A DNA stretch of 64,000 bases. It comes from Brucella cytisi (GTDB lineage: Bacteria > Pseudomonadota > Alphaproteobacteria > Rhizobiales > Rhizobiaceae). The notes under the pieces are model-generated. The model did not search any database. It worked only from the letters and a program-made list of their open reading frames with translations, and had not been told where the DNA came from. Position 1 is the first letter of the stretch; each line of letters opens with the position of its first letter. Where the stretch lies: positions 1,178,001 to 1,242,000 of the forward strand of contig JAAVLQ010000003.1 in the NCBI GenBank assembly GCA_012103075.1. The letters run 5' to 3'. Shown piece by piece: positions 1 through 10,338 of the stretch. Position numbers and translations under genes: made by a program.

Positions 1-31
1 CGCCTGAACGAACATCGATCCAGCGTGTCTT

Positions 32-50
32 GCAGGCATTTCGGGCCTGC
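32..50. other. small GC-rich hairpin
   Basis: GCAGGC and GCCTGC form a six-base stem around a seven-base loop. No T-run follows, so this is at best a weak terminator for an upstream gene outside the window. No gene is recognisable in positions 1-114. Confidence 0.25.
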
Positions 51-114
51 GTTCGCGTAAAGACGGGACAGTCGCGTTGAGCGATAAAAAAGGGGAGTGC
101 GGTTGTTGAATGCA

Positions 115-918
115 ATGCGACCGACTTTGGTGTCAGGGTCTGCTGGCGTGGTAAATGCGCCGGCCTCCGCAGCGAAACTCATACGCCTTGAGGGGGTGAG
201 CAAGCATTTTCGGGGCACATCTCGTCCTTGAGGATATTGATCTGGAAGTCGCGCAAGGCGAAGTGCTGGCAATCATCGGTCCCAGCGGCTCGGGCAAGAG
301 TACGCTTCTGCGCTGCATCAATTATCTGGAAAGGCCGGATGGCGGTCTGCTGACAGTAGGCAAGGTAAAGCTCGACGCCACCCAGACGCCGCGCACCTCG
401 CAGCTCAAAGAACTGCGCAATACCGTTGGCATGGTGTTTCAGTCGTTCAATCTGTTCCCGCATATGAGCGTTTTGCGCAATGTCAGTCTGCCGCAGGAAC
501 GTGTGCTGGGCCGCAGCCGGGCGGAGGCCGAGGAGCGGGCGATCCAGCTTCTCGATCGCGTCGGCCTCGCCGACAAAGCGACGCAATATCCGGCTCGTTG
601 CTCCGGCGGTCAGCAACAGCGCATCGCAATCGCCCGCTCGCTAGCGCTCAATCCGCAGGTGATGCTGTTCGACGAGCCGACCTCGGCGCTCGATCCCGAA
701 CTGGGGCTCGAAGTCCCGCCGTCATGCGCGAGTTGGCCGAAAGCGGCATGACCATGCTCGTAGTCACCCATGAAATGGGCTTCGCGGAAAATGTCTCCGA
801 CACGGTCATGATCATGGCCGATGGGCGCATCATAGAAAAGGGCGCATCGAAGGACGTCATGCGCAATCCGCAAGAGGAACGCACGAAGCAGTTTCTTCGT
901 GCGGTGCATGACCGATGA
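115..918 (+). CDS. polar amino acid ABC transporter ATP-binding protein (frameshifted)
   Basis: ATPase subunit of a HisP/GlnQ-type importer, working on the cytoplasmic face with the two permeases that follow. Walker A GPSGSGKST lies near 278-304, the Q-loop VFQSFN near 436, the signature SGGQQQR near 602-622 and Walker B MLFDEPTSALD near 661-693; the H-loop VVTHEMGF follows. The residue before SGG is Cys rather than the usual Leu. Two frame breaks, near 220 and 708, split the reading frame; joined, they give about 267 residues, the normal family length. ATG at 115 (or TTG at 103) precedes the conserved start; AGGGGAG at 90-96 is a rather distant ribosome-binding site. The stop overlaps the next start (ATGA), so translation is coupled. 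Confidence 0.85.
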
Positions 919-1558
919 CAGCGGACAATGTTCTTCTCATCCTGAGCGGTCTGCCATGGACTATAGCGCTCACACTTGGTTCCTTCGCAATCGGCTGCAT
1001 TCTGGGCGTCCCGCTTCTCGCAGCGCGTCAGGCGCGTCTGGCGCCGGTACGGTGGATCGCGGCTGTACTGATCCAAATAGTGCGCTCCTTGCCGCCGATC
1101 CTCTGGCTGTTCATTATCTTCTTCGGCATTGGAATGGGCATCATGCCGATCAATCCGTTTTGGCGGCGCTGATCGGTCTGGGGCTCATCGCATCAGCCAA
1201 TATGGCGGAAATCTATCGCGGTGCGCTGGCCTCACTTCACCATGGCCAGTGGGAAGCGGCGACGGCGCTGAATTTCGGTACGCGCCACACGCTGGTCGAT
1301 GTGGTTGCACCGCAGGCCTTTCGCGTCGCGCTGCCATCTGCGGCGAGCTATCTGATCGGGCTGATGAAGGAAACCGCAGTTGCCTCGACCATCGGTGTCG
1401 CTGACCTCGCCTTCCGTGGCAATCAGGTATCACAGCTCACCTTCAAGGGCATTGAGGTCTTCGCTCTGGTCGGCCTGTTCTACATATTCCTGAGCCTCCC
1501 CGTCGCATGGCTGTCGCGCTCTGCCGATAGCTATCTAAGAGCAAAGGTGGCGCGCTGA
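915..1558 (+). CDS. amino acid ABC transporter permease 1 (frameshifted)
   Basis: Inner-membrane permease of the HisM/HisQ type. The N-terminal part (TADNVLLILSGLPWTIALTL) and the C-terminal part, with an EAA-type loop (GQWEAATALNFG), lie in different frames joined near 1165. The joined product is about 214 residues with roughly five hydrophobic segments, as usual for the family. The start overlaps the ATPase stop by four bases. The stop TGA shares its A with the next ATG (TGATG), so the three genes form one translationally coupled unit. Confidence 0.85.
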
Positions 1559-2220
1559 TGCTCCCGACTTCTGAAGAATTCTTCGAATGGATGCCTGCGC
1601 TCCTCGGCGGGTTGCAGGTCAGCTTGCAGGTGGCGGCGCTGAGCCTCGCCATTGGCATCCCGCTGGGGCTTCTGCTGGCGCTGGGCGTTGGCTCAAAATC
1701 GCGCTTCAACCGCTATATGAGCCTGTTTCTTGTCGAAATCGGGCGCGGCGCTCCGGCGCTAGTGCTGTTGCAGTTCATGTATTTCGGCCTGCCTGTGACC
1801 GGTCTGACGATGACCTCGTTTTCGGCTGCTGTCGTAGCGCTGGCACGGAATACGGGCGCTTACACGAGCGAGATTATCCGCGCGAGCCTGCAATCAATCC
1901 ATTATGGCCAGCGCGAGGCAGCGGAGGCGATGGGCTTCAATACGATCGACGAACTGCGCTTTGTTCTGCTGCCGCAGGCGCTGCGCGTGGCGCTTCCCGC
2001 GCTGCTGGGCTTCGCGATCCTGATCTTTCAGGGTACGTCGCTCTGCTTCACGATTGCCCTGCCGGAACTCGTCAGCAATGCCTATGAGATCGGCTCTAAC
2101 ACGTTCCGCTATATGCCTGCCTTACTACTGGCCGGATTGCTCTATGCGACGATCTGCATTCCGGCTGCATGGATTGTTTCCTATGTGGAGAAGCGCTCAT
2201 CCGCTTACGCCACCCGATAG
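1558..2220 (+). CDS. amino acid ABC transporter permease 2
   Basis: Second permease, 220 residues, with no frame break. Hydrophobic segments span most of the length. The EAA-like cytoplasmic loop reads GQREAAEAMGFN near 1909-1944, followed by LLPQALRVALPALL. It pairs with the permease just upstream to form the membrane channel. The start shares one base with the upstream stop. The substrate is not evident from the sequence; the gene cluster suggests an amino acid or methylated amine. Confidence 0.9.
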   Translation: MLPTSEEFFEWMPALLGGLQVSLQVAALSLAIGIPLGLLLALGVGSKSRFNRYMSLFLVEIGRGAPALVLLQFMYFGLPVTGLTMTSFSAAVVALARNTGAYTSEIIRASLQSIHYGQREAAEAMGFNTIDELRFVLLPQALRVALPALLGFAILIFQGTSLCFTIALPELVSNAYEIGSNTFRYMPALLLAGLLYATICIPAAWIVSYVEKRSSAYATR

Positions 2221-2267
2221 AACCCAACGCAACAATAAATACCAAAACAACAAAAGGGGAGTAGCAG

Positions 2268-3102
2268 ATGAAAAACGGGATGATGCGTAAAGGTGCTCTC
2301 GGCGCCGTATTGCTTATGGGGCTGTCTTCGGCAGCGTTAGCAGAGGATTGCAAGCCGAAGCATGAATTCAAGACCATCACGCCGGGCACGTTGACAATTG
2401 CCGTCACCACCTATGCGCCGCATTCCTTCATGGATGAGAGCGGCATGCTTAAGGGTCTCGATGGCGATATTGCCACCGAATTCGCCAAGCGCGAATGCCT
2501 GACCGTCAAGCCGATAGCCGTCGATCCGGCTGCGGCCATCCAGTACGTGCTGTCGGGCGGGGCCGATATCACCACTGGTGACTGGTATCGCACAGCTGAA
2601 CGCGCCAAGGTCATGAACCTTTCCTATCCGCTCTACAAAGACCAGATGGGTCTTTATTCCAAGGATGGCGCAAAGACTGTCGAAGAACTGGTCGGCAAGA
2701 ATGTCGGCACCGTTCAGGGGTATCTCTGGGTGACGGACGCCAAGAAGCTTCTGGGTGCGAAACTGCGCCTTTATCCGAATTCCGTGAACATGCATCAGGA
2801 TCTCGCATCCGGGCGCATCGACATCGGTATCGACGGCTATTCGACCGGCGCCTATGCGGCCAAGAATGGCACGCTCAAGGATATAAAGGTCGAGGTTGCG
2901 CAGCCCGATCCGCGCATCCGCGCCACCAAGGAAGCGGCGCAGGCAAGCCTGCCATACGCCGGGGAGCGCAACGGATTTTGGTGCTGCACTCGACGCCAAT
3001 ATCGAGGAGATGCACAAGGATGGCACCATTGCCAGAATCCTAAAGTCTTACGGTCTGGATGAGAGCGCAGGTGATACCGGAGCCCCGATGCTTATCGAAT
3101 AG
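2268..3102 (+). CDS. amino acid ABC transporter substrate-binding protein (frameshifted)
   Basis: Periplasmic binding protein of the SBP_bac_3 (HisJ/GlnH-like) family. A clear signal peptide (KNGMMRKGALGAVLLMGLSS, then AALAED) is followed by the family opening TLTIAVTTYAPHSFMDESG. The ligand-core motif SGGADITTGDWYRTAERAKV is visible. A frame break near 2970 moves the last 45 residues (FGAALDANIEEMHKDGTI onward) to another frame. GGGGAG at 2255-2260 is a good ribosome-binding site for ATG 2268. The gene is last in the importer operon; a strong hairpin follows. Confidence 0.88.
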
Positions 3103-3118
3103 TCCTTGCGCGATGACC

Positions 3119-3141
3119 GGTGCAGCGGAAACCGCTGCACC
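3119..3141. promoter_or_regulatory. perfect 10-bp hairpin between transporter and racemase genes
   Basis: GGTGCAGCGG and CCGCTGCACC pair perfectly around an AAA loop, 17 bases after the binding-protein stop. A T-rich stretch comes only about 10 bases later, so it may be a leaky terminator or an mRNA-stabilising 3' structure. Confidence 0.6.
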
Positions 3142-3174
3142 TGCCTCAATCATTTTTCATTGGAGACTGCTACG

Positions 3175-3909
3175 ATGACTGTTTACGCGGTCAGCCGGAA
3201 CAGCCAGTCGTGGTATGGGGAACAGGTCGGCATTCTCATCCCGGATGCGGCCTATCCCTGTGTACCCGGCAATGTCGGCAATGCAACGACCTATAAATAT
3301 CCGGTTCGTTATCAGGAGGTGCGCGGTGCTTCCATCGATAGGCTTCTAAACCAGCGCGATCCGGCACTGCGAGAGGCATTTGTAGAAGCAGCTCTGGAAC
3401 TGCAGGGACGGGGTGTGAAAGCAATTACCGGCGCGTGCGGGTTCATGGCCTATTTTCAGGAGGAGGTTGCGGATGCGGTTGATATACCCGTCTTCCTGTC
3501 GAGCCTGATGCAAATACCTTTCATGCATGCTGTGGCGCGTGGCACTGTGGGCGTGATTACAGCCAATGCAGAACGTCTCACACCACGGCACTTCGCTGCA
3601 AGCGGTGTTCCGGACTCGATCCCGATCGTGCTCGCCGGAATGGAAAATCAGGTCGAATTTCGCGAAGCGATCCCGGAAGAGAAGGGGACGCTCGATTCAG
3701 CCGTCATCGAGCAAGAAGTTTGCGAAGTCGCGGGGAAGCTTGTGCGTGACAACCCGCAGGTCCGCTCCATTCTGCTCGAATGCAGCGATCTACCCCCTTA
3801 TGCTCATGCTGTACAGAAGGTGACAGGACGGCCCGTATTCGATTTCATCTCGATGATCAACTATGTCCAGCAGACCGTCGCCTGTCGAGCTTATCAAGGC
3901 TTCATGTGA
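3175..3909 (+). CDS. aspartate/glutamate racemase family protein
   Basis: 244-residue intact protein of the Asp/Glu/hydantoin racemase superfamily. Two cysteines in the expected places, ITGACGFM and LLECSDLPPY, match the two-cysteine, cofactor-independent mechanism of the family. ATG 3175 follows GGAGACTGCTACG, with GGAG as ribosome-binding site. The substrate is not clear: hydantoin, maleate and decarboxylase-type relatives share this fold. It lies between a transporter and an aldo/keto reductase on the same strand and is probably part of the same catabolic block. Confidence 0.75.
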   Translation: MTVYAVSRNSQSWYGEQVGILIPDAAYPCVPGNVGNATTYKYPVRYQEVRGASIDRLLNQRDPALREAFVEAALELQGRGVKAITGACGFMAYFQEEVADAVDIPVFLSSLMQIPFMHAVARGTVGVITANAERLTPRHFAASGVPDSIPIVLAGMENQVEFREAIPEEKGTLDSAVIEQEVCEVAGKLVRDNPQVRSILLECSDLPPYAHAVQKVTGRPVFDFISMINYVQQTVACRAYQGFM

Positions 3910-3932
3910 CCTGATAATCAGGAGTTCTCCCT

Positions 3933-5056
3933 ATGGCATTCGATCATTATTTCCTTCTCGGCCGTTCCGGTCTTCGTGTCAGTCGACTGGCGCTTGGCAC
4001 GATGACATTCGGCAATGCCGGGATCAGGGGGATCGGTGGATCATGGGGCACTGACGAGGACAATGCACGCGCCATAGTCAACCGCTACGGAAGCGGGTGG
4101 CAATTTCATCGACACTGCGGATTCCTACGGCGCGGGTCTCAGTGAAACACTGGTCGGCAAGTTCATAGAGGAAGCCGGCGCGCGCGACCGTGTTGTCATT
4201 GCGAGCAAATATTCGAACAATCTGCAGCCGGGAAACCCCAACGCAGGCGGCAATGGTCGCAAGAACATGATGCGCGCGATCGACCAATCGCTGAAGCGAC
4301 TGAAGACCGATTACATCGATCTCTATATGGTGCATACGGGACGGGATGACCCCGTGGAGGAGGTGATACGCGGCTTCGACGATCTGATCCGCGCTGGTAA
4401 GATCCGCTATTGCGGCCTGTCCGACGTGCCTGCCCGGTATGCGGCGCGGGCCCAAAACGGGCGGAGGCGCATGCGCTCTCGCAGCCCGTCAGCCTTCAAT
4501 TGCCCTATTCGCTGGTCGAGCGCAGCATCGAGCAGGAATTCGTGCCGCTCGGACAAAATCTCGGTCTCGGCATCATGGCATGGAGCCCAATGGCCATGGG
4601 GCTTCTGTCGGGAAAGTATCGCGCGGGTGGCGAAGGCCGTCTGAACCGTGACAATGCTGAAGGGTTGGGGCTGTTCACCGAACGAAACACCCGCATTGTC
4701 GCAGCATTGGCCGAGGTTGCAGACGCCATGGGAAAGCCGATGGCGCAGGTAGCTCTCAACTGGGTGGTGACGCAGCCGGGCATTGCGGCGGCCATTATCG
4801 GCGCAAGCAAGCTTGCGCAGCTCGACGACAATCTGGGCGCGCTCGCATTCGCAATTCCGGATGAACTTCGCACCCGACTGGAGACCGCAAGCGCCATTAA
4901 GTCCACTTATCCCTATTCCTTTTTGCGCCGGATTATCAGGCGGGCATTTTGAACACCGGCGTTTCGCTCGGTGACAAGCCTGCCGGTTATCAGCGTCCGC
5001 ATTTCGTGCCGAAGGTCGGTGAATACACTTTCGGAAAGCCTCCCGGGAACAACTGA
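3933..5056 (+). CDS. aldo/keto reductase (frameshifted)
   Basis: NAD(P)H-dependent oxidoreductase of the AKR family. It opens with LLGRSGLRVSRLALGTMTFG. The catalytic tetrad is visible as Asp and Tyr in IDTADSYGAGLSE, Lys in VIASKYS and His in DLYMVHTG. The C-terminal barrel and cofactor region includes GIMAWSPMAMGLLSGKYR and AAAIIGASKLAQLDDNLG. Frame breaks near 4085, 4450 and 4922 divide it. After the last one the protein continues as FFAPDYQAGILNTGVSLGD and stops at TGA 5054-5056, giving about 374 residues. AGGAG 9 bases before ATG 3933 supports the start. The physiological substrate is unknown. Confidence 0.82.
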
Positions 5057-5075
5057 TCAGCCTCAAGGAACCACC

Positions 5076-5969
5076 ATGAACGACATGCCAGCGAAAGTGC
5101 GGTCCGTCGCCACTGTCGAACCAACCATTTTTGTCCTCACGCTTGATTGCGATGACAAGCCCGGCATCGTAGCGGCCATCACCACGGAACTGGCGGCAAT
5201 CGGCGGTAACATCGTGGAAAGCAATCAGTTTCGCGACAGGCTGACCAACCGCTTTTTCATGCGCATTGCTTTCAGCGCTCCGCTTGGCATGTCGCGTGAG
5301 ACGGTCGAGCATTCGCTGAAGCCGGCGGGCGAGCGCTTCGGCATGAAATTCGCGGTGGCCGATGCCAGCCGCAAGCCGAAGATCGTGCTCATGGTTTCAA
5401 AATTCGATCACGCCATGCTTCATCTGCTCTATCAGATCCGCGTCGGCTGGCTGAATGCCGATGTCGTTGCCATCGTCTCCAATCATGAGGATAGCCGCGG
5501 GACTGCGGAAAGTGCGGGGATTCCCTATCATTCCCGGGGCGTGAACAAGGAAAACAAGGCCGAGCAGGAAGCCCGCCTGATCGATCTCGTACGTGAAACG
5601 CAGGCCGATCTCGTCGTTCTTGCACGCTATATGCAGGTTCTATCGGACAATCTATCCAACCGCCTGTTCGGCAAGATCATCAACATCCACCATTCGTTTC
5701 TGCCATCCTTCAAGGGTGCAAAACCCTATCATCAGGCGTTCGAGCGTGGCGTGAAGCTGATCGGTGCGACAGCGCATTATGTAACGCCGGACCTTGACGA
5801 GGGTCCGATCATCGAGCAGGAAACCGAGAGGGTCACGCATTCCATGAATGCCGAAGATTTCGTCGCCACCGGGCGCGATATCGAAAGTCGGGTTCTTGCG
5901 CGAGCTGTAAAGATGCATCTGGAAAGCCGCGTCATGCTCAATGGCCACAAGACGGTGGTTTTCACGTAG
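5076..5969 (+). CDS. purU: formyltetrahydrofolate deformylase
   Basis: Hydrolyses 10-formyl-THF to formate and THF, freeing folate when one-carbon units are in excess. Intact, 297 residues. An N-terminal ACT domain (LDCDDKPGIVAAITTELAAI) is followed by the formyltransferase-fold domain (KIVLMVSKFDHAMLHLLYQI, NHEDSRGTAESAGIPYHSR). The active-site region INIHHSFLPSFKGAKPYHQA contains the conserved Asn and His, and the family Asp lies in VTPDLDEGPIIEQE. ATG 5076 follows CAAGGAACCACC. Placed before a predicted demethylating enzyme and ETF, it fits THF recycling during oxidation of N-methyl groups. Confidence 0.95.
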   Translation: MNDMPAKVRSVATVEPTIFVLTLDCDDKPGIVAAITTELAAIGGNIVESNQFRDRLTNRFFMRIAFSAPLGMSRETVEHSLKPAGERFGMKFAVADASRKPKIVLMVSKFDHAMLHLLYQIRVGWLNADVVAIVSNHEDSRGTAESAGIPYHSRGVNKENKAEQEARLIDLVRETQADLVVLARYMQVLSDNLSNRLFGKIINIHHSFLPSFKGAKPYHQAFERGVKLIGATAHYVTPDLDEGPIIEQETERVTHSMNAEDFVATGRDIESRVLARAVKMHLESRVMLNGHKTVVFT

Positions 5970-5982
5970 TAGGCCGACGGGT

Positions 5983-6904
5983 CTATAGGTGCAGTTCTGC
6001 GTCCGCTCCCTGTTCGAGAAGCCAGTCGCGGAACAGTTCTGCCCCTCGCTTCGGCGGGCGTTGAGCGGGCATGACCAGATGGATCGTATCGCCGGAACGA
6101 TGAAAAATATGCATGGCAGGCACCGGGCGTCCAGCCACGATATGATCATGGACGGTGTTTCCAGCCAAGCGCCACGCCTTGTCCCTGCACCGCAGCCTCG
6201 ATGGAGCTGAGCGCGTCGGTGAAGACAAAATCCTGTTCGATGCGCGGGTTCGGTACGCCGGAGCGTTCCAGCCATTCGCGCCAGCCAAGCCGCGAGCGGT
6301 GGCGCTCCTCGAAATGCAGCAGTGAGTGGTTCAGCAGATCGCTGGCTTCCCCGATCTGTCCGCGCTCTTTCAGATAAGAGGGACTGCATACGGGCCAGAC
6401 CTCCTCCGTCACGAAGGGCCGGGCGAGAATGCCCGGCCACTTGCCTCTGCCCAGACGTGCTGAAACGTCTATATCTTCTTCAAGCAGATCCTGATTGTCG
6501 CGGCTGCTTTCCTCGATGCGCAGCGCCACATCCGGGTGCTTTTCCTTGAACCCCTTCAGGCGCGGCAAAAGCCACAGCTGCACGAAGGATGCCGAGAACG
6601 ACACGCGGATGATATCGCGCGAGTGCTTCTTGCGCATGGACGAGATGACCATGTGCAGATGGTCGAATGCTTCCTGCGTTTCGCGATAAAGCCGCTGGCC
6701 TTCTGCTGTCAATTCCAGACGGCTGCGCTCGCGCCGGAAAAGCTTCAGTCCGGTGGCTTCCTCCGGGAGCTTGATCGTCTTGCTCACCGCTGGCTGACTG
6801 ACATTCAGCTCTTCTGCTGCCGCAGTAAAGCTCAGTCGTCGGGCCGCTGCCTCGAACACGAAAAGGTAATTGGCCGATGGAATGAGCGAGCGGAGTCTGT
6901 GCAT
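5983..6904 (-). CDS. LysR-family transcriptional regulator (frameshifted near C-terminus)
   Basis: GcvA-like LysR regulator. The N-terminal winged helix-turn-helix reads LSFTAAAEELNVSQPAVSKT, followed by a long linker helix and a type-2 periplasmic-binding effector domain (WLLPRLKGFKEKHPDVALRI). A frame break near 6170 moves the last 60 residues (VAGRPVPAMHIFHRSGDTIH onward) to another frame; joined length is about 306 residues. It converges on purU with a 13-base gap and diverges from the FAD enzyme at 7048, which it probably controls together with the following ETF genes. Confidence 0.88.
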
Positions 6905-6909
6905 AATCT

Positions 6910-6923
6910 GAAGTTATATCTTC
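6910..6923. promoter_or_regulatory. possible LysR-type operator
   Basis: GAAG-TTATAT-CTTC, a short perfect dyad a few bases from the LysR start and about 125 bases upstream of the divergent oxidoreductase gene. Position and symmetry fit a LysR autoregulatory site; no experimental or comparative support was available. Confidence 0.35.
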
Positions 6924-7047
6924 GCGGATTTTTATCAAGCTCACAGGGCGCAGAACCCTCTGTAAGGTAACGAACAAAGGAGTCCGTTTTGTCGCCGTCA
7001 GCGACGCTTCGGCAATCTCCAAATCATATACTGGAAGGGAACCGGGA

Positions 7048-9485
7048 ATGCAGACTCATGCGCGCGCGGTTGTCATCGGGGAGGTTGCGTCGGCGCCTCC
7101 ATTCTTTACGGTCTGGGCGGGGCGAGGCTGGTCGGATGTCGTCCTCCCGAGCGTACGCAGCTGACCGCCGGTTCAACATGGCACGCGGCAGGCCTGATCC
7201 CTCCTATGCGCGCAGCATCAATATCGGTCGCATGATCAACAAGTCCATCGAGATATATGAAGGTCTGGAAGCCGAGACCGGCCAGCATGTCGGCTGGCAC
7301 AAATGCGGTCAGCTGCGCATTGCCAATACGCGTGACCGGCTGGACGAATATAAGAGCTATATGAGCGTTGCCGAAGTGCAGGGCGTGCGCGCCGAACTGG
7401 TTTCTCCGGCGCGTGCCCGCGAGTTGTGGCCGCTGCTTGAAAACAATCACGATATGCTGGGCGCACTCTATCACCCGGATGACGGTCATATCGCGCCTGC
7501 CGACGTCACCATGGCGCTTGCCGGGGTGCACGCGACAAGGGCGCGAAGATTCATCTCAACACACAGGTCAATGGTTTCGAGCGTCTGCCGAGCGGCGAGT
7601 GGAAGGTAAAGACCAATCAGGGCGACATCATCTGTGAGCATATCATCTCGGCCACAGGTAATTATGCCCGGCAGACCGGGGCCATGCTCGGCCTCGACAT
7701 TCCGGCAATTCCAATCATCCATCAATACTGGATTACCGATGCGGTGCCGGAAGTAATCGAGCGCAAGCGTCAGGGCCTGCCTGAAATGCCGATCCTGCGT
7801 GACGAGGGCTTTGAAGGCTATCTGCGCGAGGAAGGTGACGGGCTGATGTTCGGCCCTTATGAAAAGACGGAGCACCTGAAGCTTTTGCTGAGAACGGCGT
7901 GCCGGAATGGTTCGGCGCGGACCTTCTGGAAGAGGATTTCGATTCCGTTTCGTGGAACTGGGAACAGGCCATCGATATGGTTCCCGCGCTCGGTCGCGTT
8001 GGCATCAAAGCCAATGTGCGCGGGCCATTTCAGATGACGGCCGATGAACTGCCGCTGGTCGGCCCGGCACGGGGCTGGACAACGTATGGTTGGCAGAAGG
8101 CGTTCCGGGCGGCATCCTATGGGGCGGCGCTATCGGCTATTACCTCTCGGAGCGTATCGTGGAGGGTGGCAACAGCATCGACACATCAGAACTCGACCCA
8201 CGCCGTTTCGGCGATTACGCCAACAAGAACTGGACGCGCGAGAAGGTGCGCGAATCGTGGGGCACCCATGCCGAGCAGCATTATCCGGGACAGGATATGC
8301 CCGCCGCGCGCCCACAGAAAACTGCGCCGTCCTATGACCGCCTGACGGAACTGGGCGCTGTCTGGGGCTGTCTCAATGGTTGGGAAATGCCGAACTGGTT
8401 CGCCCCCAAGGGCGTCGAGGCCAAGGACCAGTACAGCTGGCGCTGGACTGAAAAGGGCAAATATGTCGGCGAGGAAGTCGAAGCAGTGCGCAACGCGGTT
8501 GGCCTCGTCGAAATGACACCGATGACCAAATTCGAGGTCAGCGGTCCCGGCGCGGAAGCTTTGGCTCGATGGCATTCTCGCCAACCGCCTGCCGAAAATC
8601 GGTCGCGTCAACCTCGCGCATCATCTGACCAAGAAGGGCGGAGTTCAGGCGGAATATGTGGTGTCGCGTCTCGATGACGGCACTTTTTATATGATTTCCA
8701 CCCCACGCGCCGAACGCTGGAACTTTGACGACCTGTCGAAGCTGCTGCCGAAGGACGGTAGCGTCAACCTGCGTAATGTAACCAATGATCGGGGTTGCTT
8801 CACGATCGTCGGGCCAAGGGCGCGCGAAGTATTGCAGTCGCTCACCGAAATCGACCTCTCCAACGAAGCATTCCCGTGGTTCAGTATCAAGTCTGGAACG
8901 ATCGGCCTTGCCAGCGATGTGCGCCTGTTGCGCGTCAATTACGAAGGCGAACTGGGCTGGGAGCTTTATCATCCGCTGGCCTTTCAGCGTCATCTGCTAG
9001 AAGCGTTGCTCGCATCGGGCAAGGAGCACGGCCTGCGCCTTGTCGGCCTGCATGCTCTGGAATCGCTGCGCCTCGACAAGTCCTATCGCGCTATGTACCG
9101 CGACATGAATATCGAGCTTAGCGCTTGGGAAAGCGGCCTCGAACGCTTCATCCGTCTCGACAAGGGCGATTTCATCGGCAAGCAGGCGCTGGTCGAGGAA
9201 AAGGAACGCGGTATCAAGCGCCGATCTGTCACCCTTGCCGTCGAAACCGATGGCGCCAGCACGTTGACTTGTGAAGGTGTCTACCGTGATGGCGAACTGG
9301 TGGGTCGTGTCACCTCGGGCAGCTATTCCTACACGTTCGGACACGATATCGCGCTGGCGCTGTTGCCGGTTGAGCTTGGCGTACCGGGCACGGAACTGGA
9401 AATCCCGGTTCTGGGTGAAATGCGCAAGGCCCGCGTGATCGAGGAATCTCCATACGATCCGGAAGCAAAGCGCGCGCGTCTCTGA
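7048..9485 (+). CDS. dimethylglycine/sarcosine-dehydrogenase-like FAD enzyme with GcvT domain (multiple frameshifts)
   Basis: Two-domain enzyme of about 813 residues. The N-terminal half is a DAO-type FAD domain (AVVIGGG-like dinucleotide fold, HAAGLIPSYARSINIGRM, GHIAPADVTMALA). The C-terminal half is a glycine-cleavage T-protein (folate-binding) domain (NDRGCFTIVGPRAREVLQ, RVNYEGELGWELYHP, RLDKGDFIGKQALVEEKE). Such enzymes oxidise N-methyl groups and pass the formaldehyde unit to THF, reducing ETF. Frame breaks occur near 7080, 7140-7180, 7530, 7890, 8070 and 8565-8650. ATG 7048 is preceded by GGAAGGGAACCGGGA. The adjacent etfBA and purU support the role; the exact substrate (dimethylglycine, sarcosine or another) is inferred. 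Confidence 0.85.
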
Positions 9486-9506
9486 TCGTCCCGTCCAATA
9501 GTTTGT

Positions 9507-9547
9507 GCGAACCGGACTTGACAGATCGTCACGACGATCCGGTTCGC
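9507..9547. promoter_or_regulatory. intergenic nested hairpin before etfB
   Basis: GCGAACCGGA and TCCGGTTCGC form a perfect 10-bp stem. Inside it GATCGT and ACGATC can form a second stem, so alternative structures are possible. It lies in the 82-base gap between the oxidoreductase and etfB, with no T-run. It may be an mRNA processing or stability element, or a weak terminator. Confidence 0.45.
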
Positions 9548-9567
9548 CGTAACGAAAGGTTAGCCCC

Positions 9568-10315
9568 ATGAAGGCAGTTGTCGCAGTGAAACGGGTTGTC
9601 GATTACAACGTAAAGATCCGTGTAAAGGGGAGACGGTTCGGGCGTTGAGCTTGCAAACGTCAAGATGTCGATGAACCCTTTTGACGAGATCGCGGTTGAA
9701 GAAGCGATCCGTCTGAAGGAAGCGGGCAAGGTGACGGAAATCGTCGCGGTTTCGGTCGGCCCGGCACAGGCACAGGAAACGCTGCGTACCGCACTTGCCA
9801 TGGGCGCCGATCGTGCGATCCCGTGAAGTCGGACGAAACGGTTGAGCCGCTTGGCGTTGCCAAGGTTCTCAAGGGCGTGGTCGATGCGGAAAAGCCGGAT
9901 CTCGTCTTCCTCGGCAAGCAGGCAATCGACGATGATTCCAACCAGACTGGCCAGATGCTTTCGGCCCTTCTCAACTGGAGCCGGGCGACGTTCGCCTCGA
10001 AGGTGGAGTTGGGTGACGGTTCGGCCAAGGTAACGCGCGAAGTTGATGGTGGTCTCCAGACCATCGACGTGAAGCTTCCGGCGATTGTCACGGTCGATCT
10101 TCGTTTGAACCAGCCGCGTTATGCGTCGCTGCCGAACATCATGAAGGCCAAGAAGAAGCCGCTTGACGAAAAGTCGCCCGCTGATTTCGGTGCCGACATT
10201 GCGCCGCGTCTCAAGGTCCTGAAGACTGAAGAGCCGGGTGGCCGCAAGGCTGGCGTGAAGGTCGGTTCAGTCTCTGAACTGGTCGAGAAGCCTCAAGGCC
10301 GACGGCGTACTCTAA
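9568..10315 (+). CDS. etfB: electron transfer flavoprotein beta subunit (frameshifted)
   Basis: Beta subunit of ETF, which takes electrons from the flavin dehydrogenase and passes them to ETF-quinone oxidoreductase. It begins [19 protein letters not shown]. The ETF-beta signature region [20 protein letters not shown] is complete, followed by [20 protein letters not shown]. Frame breaks: an extra G near 9630, a lost base near 9824, and an extra C near 10291. The last places the true stop at TAA 10313-10315 (ending VEKLKADGVL); uncorrected, the frame runs to 10338. Joined length is about 249 residues. AACGAAAGG precedes ATG 9568. Confidence 0.93.
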
Positions 10316-10338
10316 AGAAATCGGAAGGGACGATATAA

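Noticed and set aside
6905-7047. Glycine riboswitch upstream of the GcvT-type enzyme
   Set aside because: No paired aptamer structure or conserved core could be found in the 143-base gap.
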